From: Proteles cristata cristata
Lineage: Eukaryota > Chordata > Mammalia > Carnivora > Hyaenidae
Direction of reading: 5' to 3'
NCBI GenBank assembly: GCA_017311185.1
Contig: JAESUZ010005101.1
Span: forward strand, 434,001 to 498,000
Length of the DNA stretch: 64,000 nt
Under the pieces are notes generated by a model, which did not search any database, was not told where the DNA came from, and saw only the letters and a list, made by a program, of their open reading frames with translations. The position numbers were made by a program, and so were the translations under genes. This document shows, in pieces, positions 36,666 to 47,812 of this stretch. The number at the start of each line of letters is the position of its first letter. The first letter of the stretch is position 1.

Positions 36666-36719
36666 TAGGAGGTTAGAAATATCTTGCATATGTGGAGAGA
36701 GAGAGATACAATGCCATTC

Positions 36720-37700
36720 CGATAATATCAGATCTTTGTGAAGAGGGGGGAAAACGGAGATTCTAGAAAAGTAGTCTTTGCCACACCATCTCAGGATCTT
36801 GGTTACTTTCTTGTGATCAACAGGAAGTCATTGACAACCTTTCTGGAAGAACAAGACATGATTGGCTGCAGTGGTGAAAGGAACCGGGGTGGGGAAGTAG
36901 TCCAGGAAAACCAAACATGAGGGCAGCATGGGAGCTGGGATTATTTTGAGGGATACAGTAGATCTTGGCAATAAATTAACAATGGTGAGTGAGCTAAAGA
37001 ATGATACGCACAGGACAGATTACAGTGCCATTCACTGAGATAGAGTACAAAGGAAGAGGAGCAGATTTTCTGGGAAAGATCATGAACTTGGTCTTGGACA
37101 CGTTGATGACGAATGGCTGCCACACAGAGATGTAACAGGTGGCGGGGCACGTAGGACTGGGTGGCAGAGAAACAAGCCCTCTGTGGTGCAGAGAAAAGTT
37201 GATTTCCACTGACATGGAGATAACTGAAATCATACTTGATAAGAATTTCTTGGAGATGGTGCACGAAGTGAGAAGAGGGTCTAGGACCAAATCTTGAGGA
37301 AATGAAAGAGGGAGGAGGATGAGTCAGAAAAAGAGACAAAATAGAAGCACCCAGAGAGGTAGAAGGGAAACCAAGATGCATTGTCTCAGAGCCAAGAATG
37401 TGCAACAGGAAGGACCATATCCAGTGCTGATGAGGGGTCAACGAGATGAAGACTGAAAATGTCTTTTGGATTTAACCACACGGAGAGTACCAGGGACCTC
37501 AGGACTCCTGGAGGAATGGTTGAGTGGGAAACCAGATTATAATGTACTAAGGAGTGGCTCACACATGAAAAATGGCAGCAACAAATACACAATTGGCTAA
37601 AAGGCTGAAGAGAGAACTGGAGTAGAAGCAGGAGGGGATGTGGTCCATGAAGATTATTTTCTAACATGGAGGCACTGAGAGGGGGTCAGATACTGACGGG
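36720..37700 (-). mobile_element. LINE-2 (L2), antisense, continuation
   Basis: 'ttcactgagatagagtacaa', 'gaacttggtcttggacacgt', 'gatgaggggtcaacgagatg' and 'gaatggttgagtgggaaacc' follow antisense L2. The 166-codon minus-strand frame (36941-37441) lies wholly inside and carries no reverse-transcriptase motif, so I do not call it a gene. Confidence 0.5.
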
Positions 37701-38039
37701 AAGGACCTAGTTGGAAGGAGAGAAGGGATCGTTGACCTATCCAAGGTTTCTTCCTAAGGAAGGTGGGAGAAAATGGGATCTAAAGCAGAGGTCATGGGGT
37801 AACCCTAAGGAGGGTGAAGAGAAGGTACGGTTCAAACTGGAAGAAAGACAAGGATCTGGGTCAGAAAGGGTAGTGCCATCCAGGATGGACAACATCTTGT
37901 CCTTACCTTCCTCAAGGTACATCACGTTGGGGAAGTGAAAGTCACAAAAGCATTATAATTTCTAGGAAGAGTGCAGATCACATTACAGGCATCATAAAAT
38001 GTTAAGCACTTCATTTCATCAACTCTCTCAGATGTGTAG

Positions 38040-38255
38040 GTCAATAAGACCTCAATAAACTATTGCAGTTGGAGTCAGGTTTACTGAACTTTTATAAAAT
38101 CAGTCCTTACAATATTCCTATGACATGGAAGCTATTGTAGTCCCAATTTCAGTGACCGGGAAACTGAGGTTTACAGGGTGAAGTAGCTGGTGTGAGACTA
38201 TGGAATACGCAACTGGTAATGACAAGATTCAAGGCGTCGTCTGCAGTCATGCTGG
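38040..38255 (-). mobile_element. MIR
   Basis: 'ttacaatattcctatgacat', 'ctattgtagtcccaatttca' and 'gggaaactgaggtttacagg' form the antisense MIR core. Confidence 0.6.
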
Positions 38256-39429
38256 GTTACGAGCCTCACCAGAGAAGATGCTCACTGACAAATCAGCGCA
38301 GAACCAGTCTGAGCAGGGAGGTAGGCATGCTCCAAGTTAAGATGAATCCCTGTGTGTGTGGCTGCAAGGTGACCATAACATCATCCCTCAGTTAAAGGTC
38401 TTCTCCTCTCAAAGTGTCACAGAAGGAATAGAAATGATTACGAAACAGAAGGGGGAGAGAAATCAAGAGACATGAAATAAGAAATGCCAGCCAAAACGAG
38501 AACACGTTTATTTAAAGTTAATCCACACAAACAGAAGGGCAAGTGTTGTTACGCACATAAAAATGCTCAGGCAAATATGTAGCATGTGTGACTTCCAAGC
38601 TGGTGCTCTGGGATTTCCAGGCTTTGACTGTGCAGCCAGAGGGTGAAGACTTGCTGGGACGGAAAGGCAATGTCTGTTTCTACTTCACCACAAAGCATTT
38701 TCCTTTCTTCTGCCCAATGGTCTTTTCCGGAAAGGTCTGCTTATTTCAAGGAAACGCCATACCCAACCAAGACATATCAGGAACTACTTTGCGTTAGACT
38801 CAGGGGAGCTTCCTTGAGTCAAAATGGCTGCTCAAATTTTTTTTCCCAGAGGGTGGTCTTTGGTTGTTTTTACCAGATCTTCGTGACATTTGACCTGTGG
38901 CTACAGGTTACCAGGATGTACGCATGAAGTGATTTACTTCCTCTTCTTTAAGCTCCAGTGACTCCGGTCAGCAAAATGGAGGGTGGAATCATTGACATCT
39001 GTCTGCTTGGGGCTAACCTCTGGGCTCTCTCGGGAAACACCAGGAACATGATTTTTCTAGAGAAAAAGGAAGGCTCGAGGGTGGGGAGTCTCCATCACTA
39101 TTTCTGGAAATCTGAGAAATACTTTTTAGCCTTCTTTCTTCCCTCCTTCCTCTCCACCCAAAGAGAAAAATTTCCCCCCAACCTATAAATCCTGAAAACA
39201 GAATGACATCTTTGGTGAAGTTTCTTAAATTCATGGCCCTTCGAGGCTGAATGAGGAATCTTCAAAAGACTTGGAATTATTCAGTATCCTTATGTTGGGG
39301 GATACCTGGGGCTTGCTTTTGGGATTAAGCATGCCTGGAAATTTAAGGCAATTAATAGCAAATTATGTGACTGTGTTATAGAAAAAAAAAAAAAAGAAAA
39401 AAGCTCTTTCCAATATTCTGGACTGAGGG
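38256..39429. other. no recognised feature
   Basis: About 1.2 kb of unrecognised sequence with an A-run at 39381-39400. Confidence 0.35.
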
Positions 39430-39530
39430 GCTATGTCAATATAGACTATAAAATTAAAATATAAGCATAAAATATAAATATGTGTAAATATAAATACATA
39501 ATATAAAAATAAAATATAAAATCCCTTCAA
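39430..39530. repeat. (AAATATAA)n AT-rich simple repeat
   Basis: About 100 bp of 'aaaatataa' variants. Confidence 0.85.
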
Positions 39531-39652
39531 TTTCACTGATGCATAATCTTGTAAAGCAGATTACCTCTGACTTAATTTGTGTTTTCAACGTGGATTATTG
39601 GGGGGAAAGCTGGATCAAGGGAAGATGATGCTTCTGACTTCTTACCTTAGAA

Positions 39653-40110
39653 TTAAAAAATAATTTTTAAAAAATAGTTATTTATGGGGCACCTGGGTGG
39701 CTTAGTTGGTTAAGCATCCGACTTTCGCTTAGATCATGATCTTGCGGTCCGTGGGTTTGAGCCGCGCGTTGGGCTCTGTGCTGACAGCCAGCTCAGAGCC
39801 TGGAGCCTGCTTCAGAGTCTATGACTCCCTCTCTCTCTGACCCTCCCCTGCTCACGCTGTCTCTCTGTCTCCTAGAAATAAATAAAAATATTTTTAAAAA
39901 AAGAAAAAAAAATATTTATTTTTTGAGAGAGACAGAGAGACAAGTGCAAGTAGCAGAGGGCAGAGAGAGAGGGAGACACAGAATCTGAAACAGGCTCCAG
40001 GCTTCCAGCTGTCAGCACAGAGCCCGAAGTGGGGCCCGAACCCACGGACTGTAGGATCATGACCTGAGCCCAAGTTGAATGCTTAACCAACTGAGCCCCC
40101 CGGGGAACCC
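39653..40110 (-). mobile_element. outer CAN-SINE carrying a SINE in its tail
   Basis: Duplication 'cttaccttagaa' (39641-39652) and 'cttgccttagaa' (40111-40122) brackets the whole unit. The minus-strand SINE body is at about 39913-40110; its A-rich tail is at 39653-39685 and is separated by an inserted plus-strand SINE. Confidence 0.85.
39686..39912 (+). mobile_element. inner CAN-SINE, tail-to-tail with its host
   Basis: Full-length, youngest subfamily (has 'gacagccagctcagagcctg' and 'tctcctagaaataaataaa'). Its tail touches the tail of the outer element, so the two make a near-continuous inverted repeat with arms of about 200 bp. Confidence 0.9.
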
Positions 40111-40122
40111 CTTGCCTTAGAA

Positions 40123-40629
40123 CATGTAGTGACTGTTGATTCACTGATTTCACTAACCTTTACAAAGGCCTTAAAATCTCTTTCTAAGACACTGAACTTG
40201 AACTGAAAACCAGCATATCAGGGGTGAGGAATGACATGTAGTCATAACTGTAAATGTAACAGTAATAGCCAATAATTCTTTCCCAGCTACTGGGCTCAGC
40301 ACCCTGAGATGCTCCTTCAGTGCCTAGGAGGTGCAGGCCTTTGAGCAAAGGACTCTGGGTAGGAAGCAGTTATGGTCTCCACCCCAAGAAGGACTACTAT
40401 TTTCTTTGGGAGATGCCCCTTATTCTCGTCCAATTAGTGACCACACAAACGGTTTATTGTTTTGTTTTGTTTTTCCACAACCTTCAGAACTATTTTGAAG
40501 ACACGCTTGGTTTTGTGTTTCTTCCATGCCCCCTGCCCGGTGCTGGGGATTCTGTGCGCTGCCAGGCAGGTGAGCAGTACGTGATGGGGTCAGCGAAGCC
40601 CCTGTTAGCTACTAAGGGCTGGGGGCGGC
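40123..40629. other. no recognised feature
   Basis: About 500 bp; a plus-strand frame of 149 codons starts here (40320-40769) but runs through MIR sequence and has no domain. Confidence 0.35.
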
Positions 40630-40748
40630 CTGGAGGAAGGGGCGGAGACTCTGAAGTCAAGTCGGCCAACCTGTGTTCAAGTCCTGCCTCTGAACTTTCT
40701 TCTGGAATAACCCTGGGCACGCGCCTGACCTCTCAGTGCCTGGGGAAC
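40630..40748 (+). mobile_element. MIR
   Basis: 'ggagactctgaagtcaagtc', 'tgtgttcaagtcctgcctct' and 'taaccctgggcacgcgcctg' follow the sense MIR core. Confidence 0.55.
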
Positions 40749-40792
40749 CTTCTGGGAAGAAGATCCTAGACAGAGTGAGGGCGAGAACTGAG
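40701..40792 (+). repeat. local duplication, copy 1
   Basis: Shares 'tctggaata', 'cctgacctct.agtg', 'gaagatcctag' and 'acagagt.agggcgagaact' in the same order with 41890-42000. The last two words lie outside MIR consensus. Confidence 0.6.
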
Positions 40793-41889
40793 GTGTCGCA
40801 GGAATGGTCCTGAGCGCGGGGCACAGAGGAAGCGAGCGGGAAACTCTGTACAGATGTTCCTGTCATTCGGACGTCTCCCTTATCACCTTCGTGAAAGGTT
40901 CGGCTCATCCTTGTTGAGCCTGCAACGCTTCCTCTGTGTATTTCAACACATACTTCTACTGAATCTGTACGTATAGGCGGTTCTCTTTTATCTTCATTCA
41001 GGCGAGGAGCAAGATCACATCCAAACCCATAGTTCAACCAAGTGCAACCTACTTCCCCCAGCTGGAGGGATGCCTATTTATAGGATCAACCTGAGACCTC
41101 CTAGGCAGGTGTCCACCCCCACCGCCCACCAAGTTCACCAAAAACACGGTTAATTTTGGAACAGGAGCTTTTGAACCGGAACCCCTTTTAGCTATTTGCG
41201 GCACCCCGTGCTAAGTGCGGTGGGCGGGAGGCTTCATTTTATCATCATGGGTGCTTTCGACAGGACCAGCGACCGCCAGAAACCAAGTCAATACCTATTC
41301 AAGGGACCACGGACCCCACCCTGGAGAGCACATTCACGTGGACCAAAGGCATTTCCCAGGGAGCTGATATCCTCCGTCCTCTGTGCCAAGATGCCTCTGA
41401 GGGCAGATGATTCTAGCTCGACAGTATCCAATCCGCCTGCTTGTTTTCCTCAAAGCTGCCTTAGGGAAAGGGAATGGTGCCGATGTTAAGATGGGGCCTC
41501 TGTTGCAGAAAAGCAAACACAGCCCCACCGCAGCCCCGTGAACTCAGCCCTCCCCTCATCACGGAAACCACAGCAACCAACTCCTCTAGGCTCACTGCCT
41601 GGGACCCTGATGCTTTCCGTGTCTCCGGTTTACTCACTCCTCTATTTCAGGTGGGGAAAAAACAATACACAGCCTTGACTTTTAGAGCCACCTCCCATCA
41701 GCGGCTTCCCAGAGCCACAAGTGAGTTCCTTTCCCATTCTTCAGCATTATCTCCCTCTCTCTGCCCCAGTGCATAGAAATGGCATGGGCGGAGTGTCTAT
41801 TTCTACCACGAGCTACACACTTAGCATGAAATGCCTTCAAATAATTTGATAGAAGCTTGGGCTGCACCTGGAATATTTCCAGGTAAGCC
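40793..41889. other. CpG-containing region, no gene recognised
   Basis: About 1.1 kb with more CpG than its surroundings but short of a clear CpG island. Frames of about 95-126 codons on both strands lack domains. Confidence 0.35.
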
Positions 41890-42000
41890 TCTGGAATATT
41901 TGCATTTGGACCAATGCACCTGACCTCTTAGTGTCCGGGGCACCTCAACCTAGAGGAAGATCCTAGTAGCTCCCTAACAGAGTAAGGGCGAGAACTCATG
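41890..42000 (+). repeat. local duplication, copy 2
   Basis: Diverged partner of 40701-40792. It has an extra piece of about 10 bp ('tagctcccta') between the two non-MIR words. Confidence 0.6.
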
Positions 42001-42175
42001 TCTGAACCTACCTAGAGCTAACTTTGAACTCTTAGTATGTGCCAGCCTCTGCACTGAAGTTGACTTGTGTTACCTCGTTTAAACCCAACTAAGACCCCAG
42101 GAAGTTGGTACTGCTATCATGTCCATTTTAATATTAAGAAAAGCAGGGAAATTAACTAGAACCCACATTGCTACC
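42001..42175 (-). mobile_element. MIR fragment
   Basis: 'cttagtatgtgccagcctct' then 'ccattttaatattaagaaaa' in antisense MIR order, decayed. Confidence 0.5.
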
Positions 42176-42867
42176 CTCTCTGCCACAGTGTCTCTTGGTT
42201 ATGAAAGGCTGTGTGAGCTTTGTTCTCTTCAGAGATCAAAGCACCTTGAGGGTGGGGACCAAGCCTTAAAATTCTGTGCCAAGTTTATAGTTCAGTTCTC
42301 ACTATCAGACGGGGGTTTCAGAAATGCTGCAGTCAGTCCACTTCTCAACAAGAATTTATACAAAGCACATCTCTGTTCAGAGCCTCTTGGGTTTTCAACT
42401 TAGTAGCAAACCCTATAGGATAGACAAAGGAAGTACACAGTCGATCTGAGGGAGGTTGGTCCATAAGAAACAGAAAAGTCAATGAAGTGTTAAACTAACA
42501 ATAAACATTTCAGCGTCCAGAGAGAGGAGAGATCAGAAAATCACAGAGAGGTGGTGGGATGTGAACTGGCCCTTGAATAGTGCGGTGATGTCAAGAGGTG
42601 GAGACAGGAGAGAGGGCGAAAGCGTGTGAGGGAAGTCTCTGGTAGAAGATGGGGAGGCGGACTGTAACAATATAATATGTACATCGTAATTCCACTTCAT
42701 CATCAAGGCTGGGAATTCTAGAAGCCTTACAGAGTCTTCCTTGATAAAACAAATACTTCTTAGATCGTCAAATAGATTTCTCTATAAAGCCTGGGACAGG
42801 AATCAAAGGACACACGTAGGGCATGTCCCAGAGGCAGGAGGACTATTTCTTTACAGTTCTTGTTTTT
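42176..42867. other. no recognised feature
   Basis: About 690 bp without a named feature. Confidence 0.35.
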
Positions 42868-43020
42868 CCAGTTTATTTATTTATTGGGGGGGGGGAGGGG
42901 CAGAGACAGAGAGAGAATCCCAAGCACTGCACCCAGGTTGGTATCCTGGCTCTGCTACCTCCAGGCTGTGTGCTGTCACTGCAGATGGTGAGGACAGAGC
43001 ATGAATCACGGAGACTCCAG
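42868..43020 (-). mobile_element. rearranged CAN-SINE remnant
   Basis: 'tttatttatttattgggggg' and 'agagacagagagagaatccc' are SINE tail and body. 'tgtgtgctgtcactgcagat' and 'gcatgaatcacggaga' look like the head side. About 45 bp of MIR-like sequence ('ggttggtatcctggctctgc') lies between them. Confidence 0.5.
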
Positions 43021-43034
43021 TGACAGGTGATGCA

Positions 43035-43180
43035 GCAGGTATTTTACATATATTAACTCACTGAATCTTCACAGGAAAGGTAGCTTATTATCACCTCCCT
43101 TTTGTAGATGGCAAAATGGAGCTTTAAGGAGACTAACTTCCTTTCCCGAAGTCACGCTGCTGGTCATTAGCGGAGCTCAG
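43035..43180 (-). mobile_element. MIR
   Basis: 'tattaactcactgaatcttc', 'cttttgtagatggcaaaatg' and 'cccgaagtcacgctgctggt' give antisense MIR in order. Confidence 0.65.
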
Positions 43181-43214
43181 GGGTCCCTGGGACCTCCTGG
43201 TGTATGATCTCATT

Positions 43215-43345
43215 CTGCTCAGAACTGCTTCCCAAGTCACTGACCTTCTTGGGCTCTCAGTTTCCTTATCTGTAAGGCATTCATGGAGACATCTGTGGAG
43301 AAGGGACATGGGACGGCGAGTGACCCCTCTAGCCCCAACGCTTGG
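43215..43345 (+). mobile_element. possible MIR fragment
   Basis: 'ctgaccttcttgggctctca' then 'gtttccttatctgtaaggca' matches the sense MIR core. Confidence 0.45.
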
Positions 43346-44583
43346 ACATCGTGAGTGTTCCCAGGGCAATCATTATTAGTTTTCATCATTGGAAAACAGT
43401 GCATGTTTACATTAGCTTGGCTTGTAATGTGGCTACACTTCTTCAAGGATTGTGTAAGCCGTCAGGAAGTACGGAGGGCTCTTACACAGTCTCCTGTCTT
43501 ACTCAATCTCCGTGATACCACAAACAGAAATGGACAGCTACTTTCCCTTTTAGCTTCGTTTCCCTTTTTCTCTTCTGCATAGCTTTATGGCTCTCGCTGA
43601 AGGTGAAACTAGGAAAACCCTTCACCCAGAGGTGAGTCTCTAGGTGATGAAAGTTGTAACAAGGCTCTATTGTCCCTGGTGGGGGTGGGGAACCCCACAT
43701 GCCCCGAGCTCCGGCATTAAGTACTGTTCTACAAAATATTCACACGCTGGGCAGGTGCCTGAGCAGGCGGGGTGGCCCTGGGGCAGTTGCTGAACAGGGT
43801 ACACAAAAGGTTAGTGAATATAATTACACTTTCATAAAAACGAATGTTGGACTTCCTCCCCTGCTGCGTCTTAGCTACTGGGGCTAAAATAAATATTTTA
43901 ATTAGTTTCAGCTTCCAAAAGAGTCTTAGCAGGCCAGACTTCCGAATCTGCCTCCCACAGGGAAAACACTTTCCAATCCCACCAGTTGGCAGCAAATCCC
44001 TCCGAAACAAAACCCAACACCAGAAACCGCATTTCTAACTAAACAAGTCACTGCTTCTCAGATAGACAGCTTCATTGTGCACTTGGCAGCTTGCAGTGAC
44101 ACAATCTTGAGCAAAAGCAGAACCTCCAGGGCGTGTGTCATTGACCACGAATTGCAGAATGTCAACACCAGAGCGCAACAGAAGTCTTATAACCCACCAG
44201 CCTCTCATTGGATGTTTCCAGAAAAGAGTACGTGCCCCCAGAGAGTTTATGGTACGTAAATAGATAACAAGTTCATAGTGGAGTCAAGGTCAGCCTTCCT
44301 TTCCTTTTCCTTTTCCTCCTTTTCTAAAGTGTCTACGTGTTGCATTCCTCGTGCACGGCCATCATCGGCTTGCGATGGAGGTGCCACCATTCCCCCTTCA
44401 CACAGGAGGGACCGGGGCTGAGACCCAACTCAGTGGCATGTTCAGCATCACAACTGACAGGTGCGGGACCTGGAAACAAATGGTCTGACCAGCTGACTTT
44501 TAATTTCTGTGTGATGCCCCAAGGGCCATTTTAGAACAATTAAAGATAAAATGTAGCACAGACTTGAAGGAGAAAATGCCCTC
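43346..44583. other. no recognised feature
   Basis: About 1.2 kb. Several short open frames on both strands, none with domain signal. Confidence 0.35.
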
Positions 44584-44702
44584 AAAAAAAAAGAAAGAAA
44601 GAAAGAAAGAAAGAAAGAAGGAAAGGAAAGGAAAGGAAAGGAAAGGAAAGGAAAGGAAAGGAAAAGAAAGGAAAGGAAAGGAAAGGAAAGAAAAGAAAAA
44701 AA
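44584..44702. repeat. (GAAA)n then (GGAAA)n microsatellite
   Basis: About 120 bp: an A-run, eight gaaa units, then about fifteen ggaaa units with one aaaag variant. No SINE is attached. Confidence 0.97.
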
Positions 44703-45132
44703 CCCACCTCCACAAACTTTTAATGTAACACACTTACTTTATTACTTTATTTCCACACTGGCCACTATCTCTGGGGTGGGGAGAGGGGCTGCATTTGGGA
44801 GTATCATTCAGAATGATGGATAGACTGGAATGCACAGGTGGGAAAAGAAGACGGAAGAATAGAGGCTAACTCCAAATGTTATTTCTCTCTGAACAACTGA
44901 GTAGATTATTTAGGCCAATTATGTTCTTGGGAAATAACCCTCCATACCGTCATGCCTCCTCACTTTTTCAGAGAGCTTTCAAACCTGCCCTCCTGTTGAC
45001 ATAGATGATCACAGTGAGTTTTATCCAGGCTAGTTCTAGAAGACACTAAATTCATGGATTTCTGGGATAAAGAAAGAATTTTTATTTTATTTTGTTGCTA
45101 GTACTCCTTTTTCTTAAATCCCAATAAAGCTT
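44703..45132. other. no recognised feature
   Basis: About 430 bp. Confidence 0.35.
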
Positions 45133-45150
45133 AAGAAACTTGCAGAACAG

Positions 45151-45373
45151 GGGCGCCTGGGTGGCTTAGTCGGTTAAGCATCCGACTTTCGCTTAGGTCA
45201 TGATCTCGCGGTTCGTGGGTTCGAGCCCCGCGTCGGGCTCTGTGCTGACTGCCAGCTCAGAGCCTGGAGCCTGTTTCAGTCTGTGACTCCCTCTCTCTCT
45301 GACCCTCCCCTGCTCATGCTGTCTCTCTCTCTCTCTCTAGAAATAAATAAAACATTAAAAAAAAAAAAAAAAA
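45151..45373 (+). mobile_element. young CAN-SINE
   Basis: Perfect 18-bp duplication 'aagaaacttgcagaacag' at 45133-45150 and 45374-45391. The head is CpG-rich ('ggggcgcctgggtggcttag'), the B box is intact and the tail has a long uninterrupted A-run. Belongs to the 'gactgccagctcag' subfamily. Confidence 0.97.
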
Positions 45374-45403
45374 AAGAAACTTGCAGAACAGATTGGGGTA
45401 TGC

Positions 45404-45597
45404 TATTTTATTTTATTATTATTATTTTTTAAATGTTTATTTATTTTTGAGAGAGCGAGACAGAGCGTGGGGTGGGGGGATGTAGAGAGAGACAGACAGA
45501 CAGACACAGAATCTGAAGCAGGCTCCAGGCTCTGAGCCATCAGCACAGAGCCTGATGCAGGGCTTGAACCCACAAACTGTGAGATCATGACCTGAGC
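45404..45597 (-). mobile_element. CAN-SINE lacking its 5' head end
   Basis: Tail and body complete but the sequence stops at 'gatcatgacctgagc', so about 50 bp of head (including the A box) is missing at the right. Lies 30 bp from the oppositely oriented copy at 45151-45373. Confidence 0.9.
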
Positions 45598-46050
45598 TTT
45601 CCTTGGCATTTATTTATTCGAATCTATTTTGAGCACCATGCCAGACCCTGTCAGGAGCTGTGTGTGTGATACCGAAGTGAGCAGTCTCTGGAGAAGACAC
45701 ATATCAAATACACAAATATGGTTCCAAATAGTCACAGACAGAATGAGCAAGAATGACCGTGGGCAGAGGAGAGTGACTTGATTTTAGGTGGTCAGTGAAA
45801 GCATCTCTGAGGAAAGAACATTTATACTTTATTCCTGAGACTTGACTGGTACATGGGAGCCAGCTAGGTAAAGAATGGGAAAATGGGAAGAGTCAAGGTA
45901 GGGAACATATCCCTTTAATAGGGAACAGTATCTGCAAAGCCACAGAGGCAGGGGAAAAGCTTGGCAAGTCTGAGAAAAAACCAGCATGAGTTGAGTGTCA
46001 AGAGCGAGGGGGAAACAGTCAAAAATGAAGGGAGGTAAGACTGCGTTTAC
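45598..46050 (-). mobile_element. LINE-2 (L2), antisense
   Basis: 'tttgagcaccatgccagacc', 'ggtggtcagtgaaagcatct', 'gacttgactggtacatggga' and 'gtatctgcaaagccacagag' follow antisense L2 3' sequence. Confidence 0.6.
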
Positions 46051-46744
46051 ATGACCTTTTATTTACAGATGGAGAAACACTTCACAGAGAACGCAGGACG
46101 TAAGGAAGGCTACCAGGTTGGGAGCCTCTGTTCATGAAAGAACTATCAGAGATGAAATTATTTCCCCCCTGAAGTTATAAAATTAGTCAATGAAGAACTG
46201 ATTTGATTTCTGTACACTTATTTTATCACCCAACTGGTTAAAAGGTGTGATGCTTGCTTCTGTGTAAGTTCAGAACTCGGGTAACTTGCTAGCACCTTTT
46301 TCTCAATTTTAGCGAATAACGTGTTGGCGAGAAATTCCAAACTGGTGAGCGGCAAGCTGACTGTGGGAGGCGGACGTGGCTTCTTTGGCCTGGACGGTGT
46401 TTTACAAAGCCTAAGTGAGCTACACCACAGTTCCCAGCCTCCCCGGCATAGAGCTGGGACCATGCGACCAAGTTCTGCCAATGGAACATGTGCTTCTGGG
46501 CACTGTCGGTGCAATTCCTTCCCAAAGGGTTCCAGCTATATCCGCAGCTGGGTGCACAGAGGGAAAATAGCACAGAAGATGTAGAGCCTCATGAGGAAGA
46601 AAGCCTTTGTCCCTGAATGAGCTGACAGGGTCTCCACCGTGACCTGCAGTGGCTGTGATAGGAGAGAAAGCCAACACCACTGAGATGTTGAGTTTGTGTG
46701 CAACAACCATGTCTTTGTTTGGGTCCCTCTCAAGTCAGGTTCTC
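46051..46744. other. no gene; old LTR-like stretch near 46420-46700
   Basis: 'ttctgccaatggaacatgtg' at 46475 recalls a common LTR block. The overlapping frames on both strands (65-98 codons) show no domain. Confidence 0.3.
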
Positions 46745-47040
46745 AGGTACGGATTCATGTGCAAGTGGCTTATTTGAAGGTGATCCCTTGGAAACATCAG
46801 TAGGTGAGTGAGGAGGCGGGAGGGGGAAGGAGTGGAAACCAATGAATGATACATTGCCTACTGGTGTCAGCTGTGGGCAGCTGGGGCTCAGTCACACAAG
46901 GGAACTCGGAGGACAACAGAGAAGACTCCTCGGAGCTATCTCAGAGGAGAGGGGAGGAGACTGGGGAATTCATGCACCCCCAGCGTATGTGCCATTGGTA
47001 GGATGCTGCCTCCAAGAGCGCTAATTCTTCAACACTCGGG
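46745..47040 (+). mobile_element. old interspersed repeat (family B, copy 2)
   Basis: 'gtgcaagtggcttatttgaa', then 'ggtgatcccttggaaacatc' and 'ggggctcagtcacacaaggg' correspond to 19260-19450. Longer than copy 1. Confidence 0.4.
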
Positions 47041-47633
47041 GTGTATCCTGCACAAATGCCGAGTGGGCATACAATGTTTTCAGCAAGACTTAAAGGCATG
47101 TTCAGGAGGCAGCCTGGTGGGCAGAGACAAGTGGTGAGTGGACATGAGGAGGGCATCAACACGTCTGCTGAAAACACTTAGCCCACACTGGCTGATGTGG
47201 GCGCTGACGTTCAAAACTGGATGACGACAGAAAACTCTGAACTTCTGACTTCTCTCAAAAAATAAGATGACACTCACCAGTGGGTCTGCATTTCTGCATG
47301 GCAATCACTGGCTGGGGTGGAGTAGTGCCTGATGCTTTAGATGGAGGTAGTGTCTTTAATTTTCCACAGTCCCTGCTGCACCCTACTGTCTCTTACCCCC
47401 ACATATTTCCCTTGTTTATGTGACTTTCATGGTCCCTAGAGTAGGTATGTGAGTCTGTAACCTCTGGTGTTCTAGTAGGACAAAGCTTTTGTTTCATTTC
47501 TTCTTTTTTATTCCAATTGCATTTTCTTCCCTCCCTACTCCACTTTGAAAGCTGATCAAAATATGTCTCCATGACACCTTCCCTGACGACCCCTACCTAC
47601 GACACTCACCCCCCTTCTGTAGCCATTTGGAGC
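47041..47633. other. no recognised feature
   Basis: About 590 bp. Confidence 0.35.
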
Positions 47634-47812
47634 TATACTGTCCAATGGTAATAAATGGCCACATGTAGCTACTAACATTTAAATTTCAGCTAATTAAAAC
47701 TAACTAAGATGAATGAAAATTAAACATTCAGTCCCCTCCATTGCACTGGCCATGTTTCAAGGGCTCACTAGTCATTCGAAGTCAGTGGCTATTGTACTGG
47801 ACACCAGAGCTC
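47634..47812. mobile_element. hAT-type DNA transposon remnant
   Basis: Left end 'actgtccaatggtaataaat', then 'ggccacatgtagctactaac', and right end 'agtggctattgtactggaca' are inverted-repeat-like and fit a common mammalian hAT element (the chtgtccaata family). The ends are decayed. Confidence 0.55.

Noticed and set aside
36941..37441. 166-codon minus-strand open frame
   Set aside because: Lies inside antisense L2-like sequence, has no domain, and overlaps other frames of similar length.
40320..40769. 149-codon plus-strand open frame
   Set aside because: Spans a MIR and unrecognised sequence; no domain and no splice context.
40793..41500. CpG island or promoter
   Set aside because: CpG is raised compared with neighbours but uneven, with no start-site motif and no adjacent exon.
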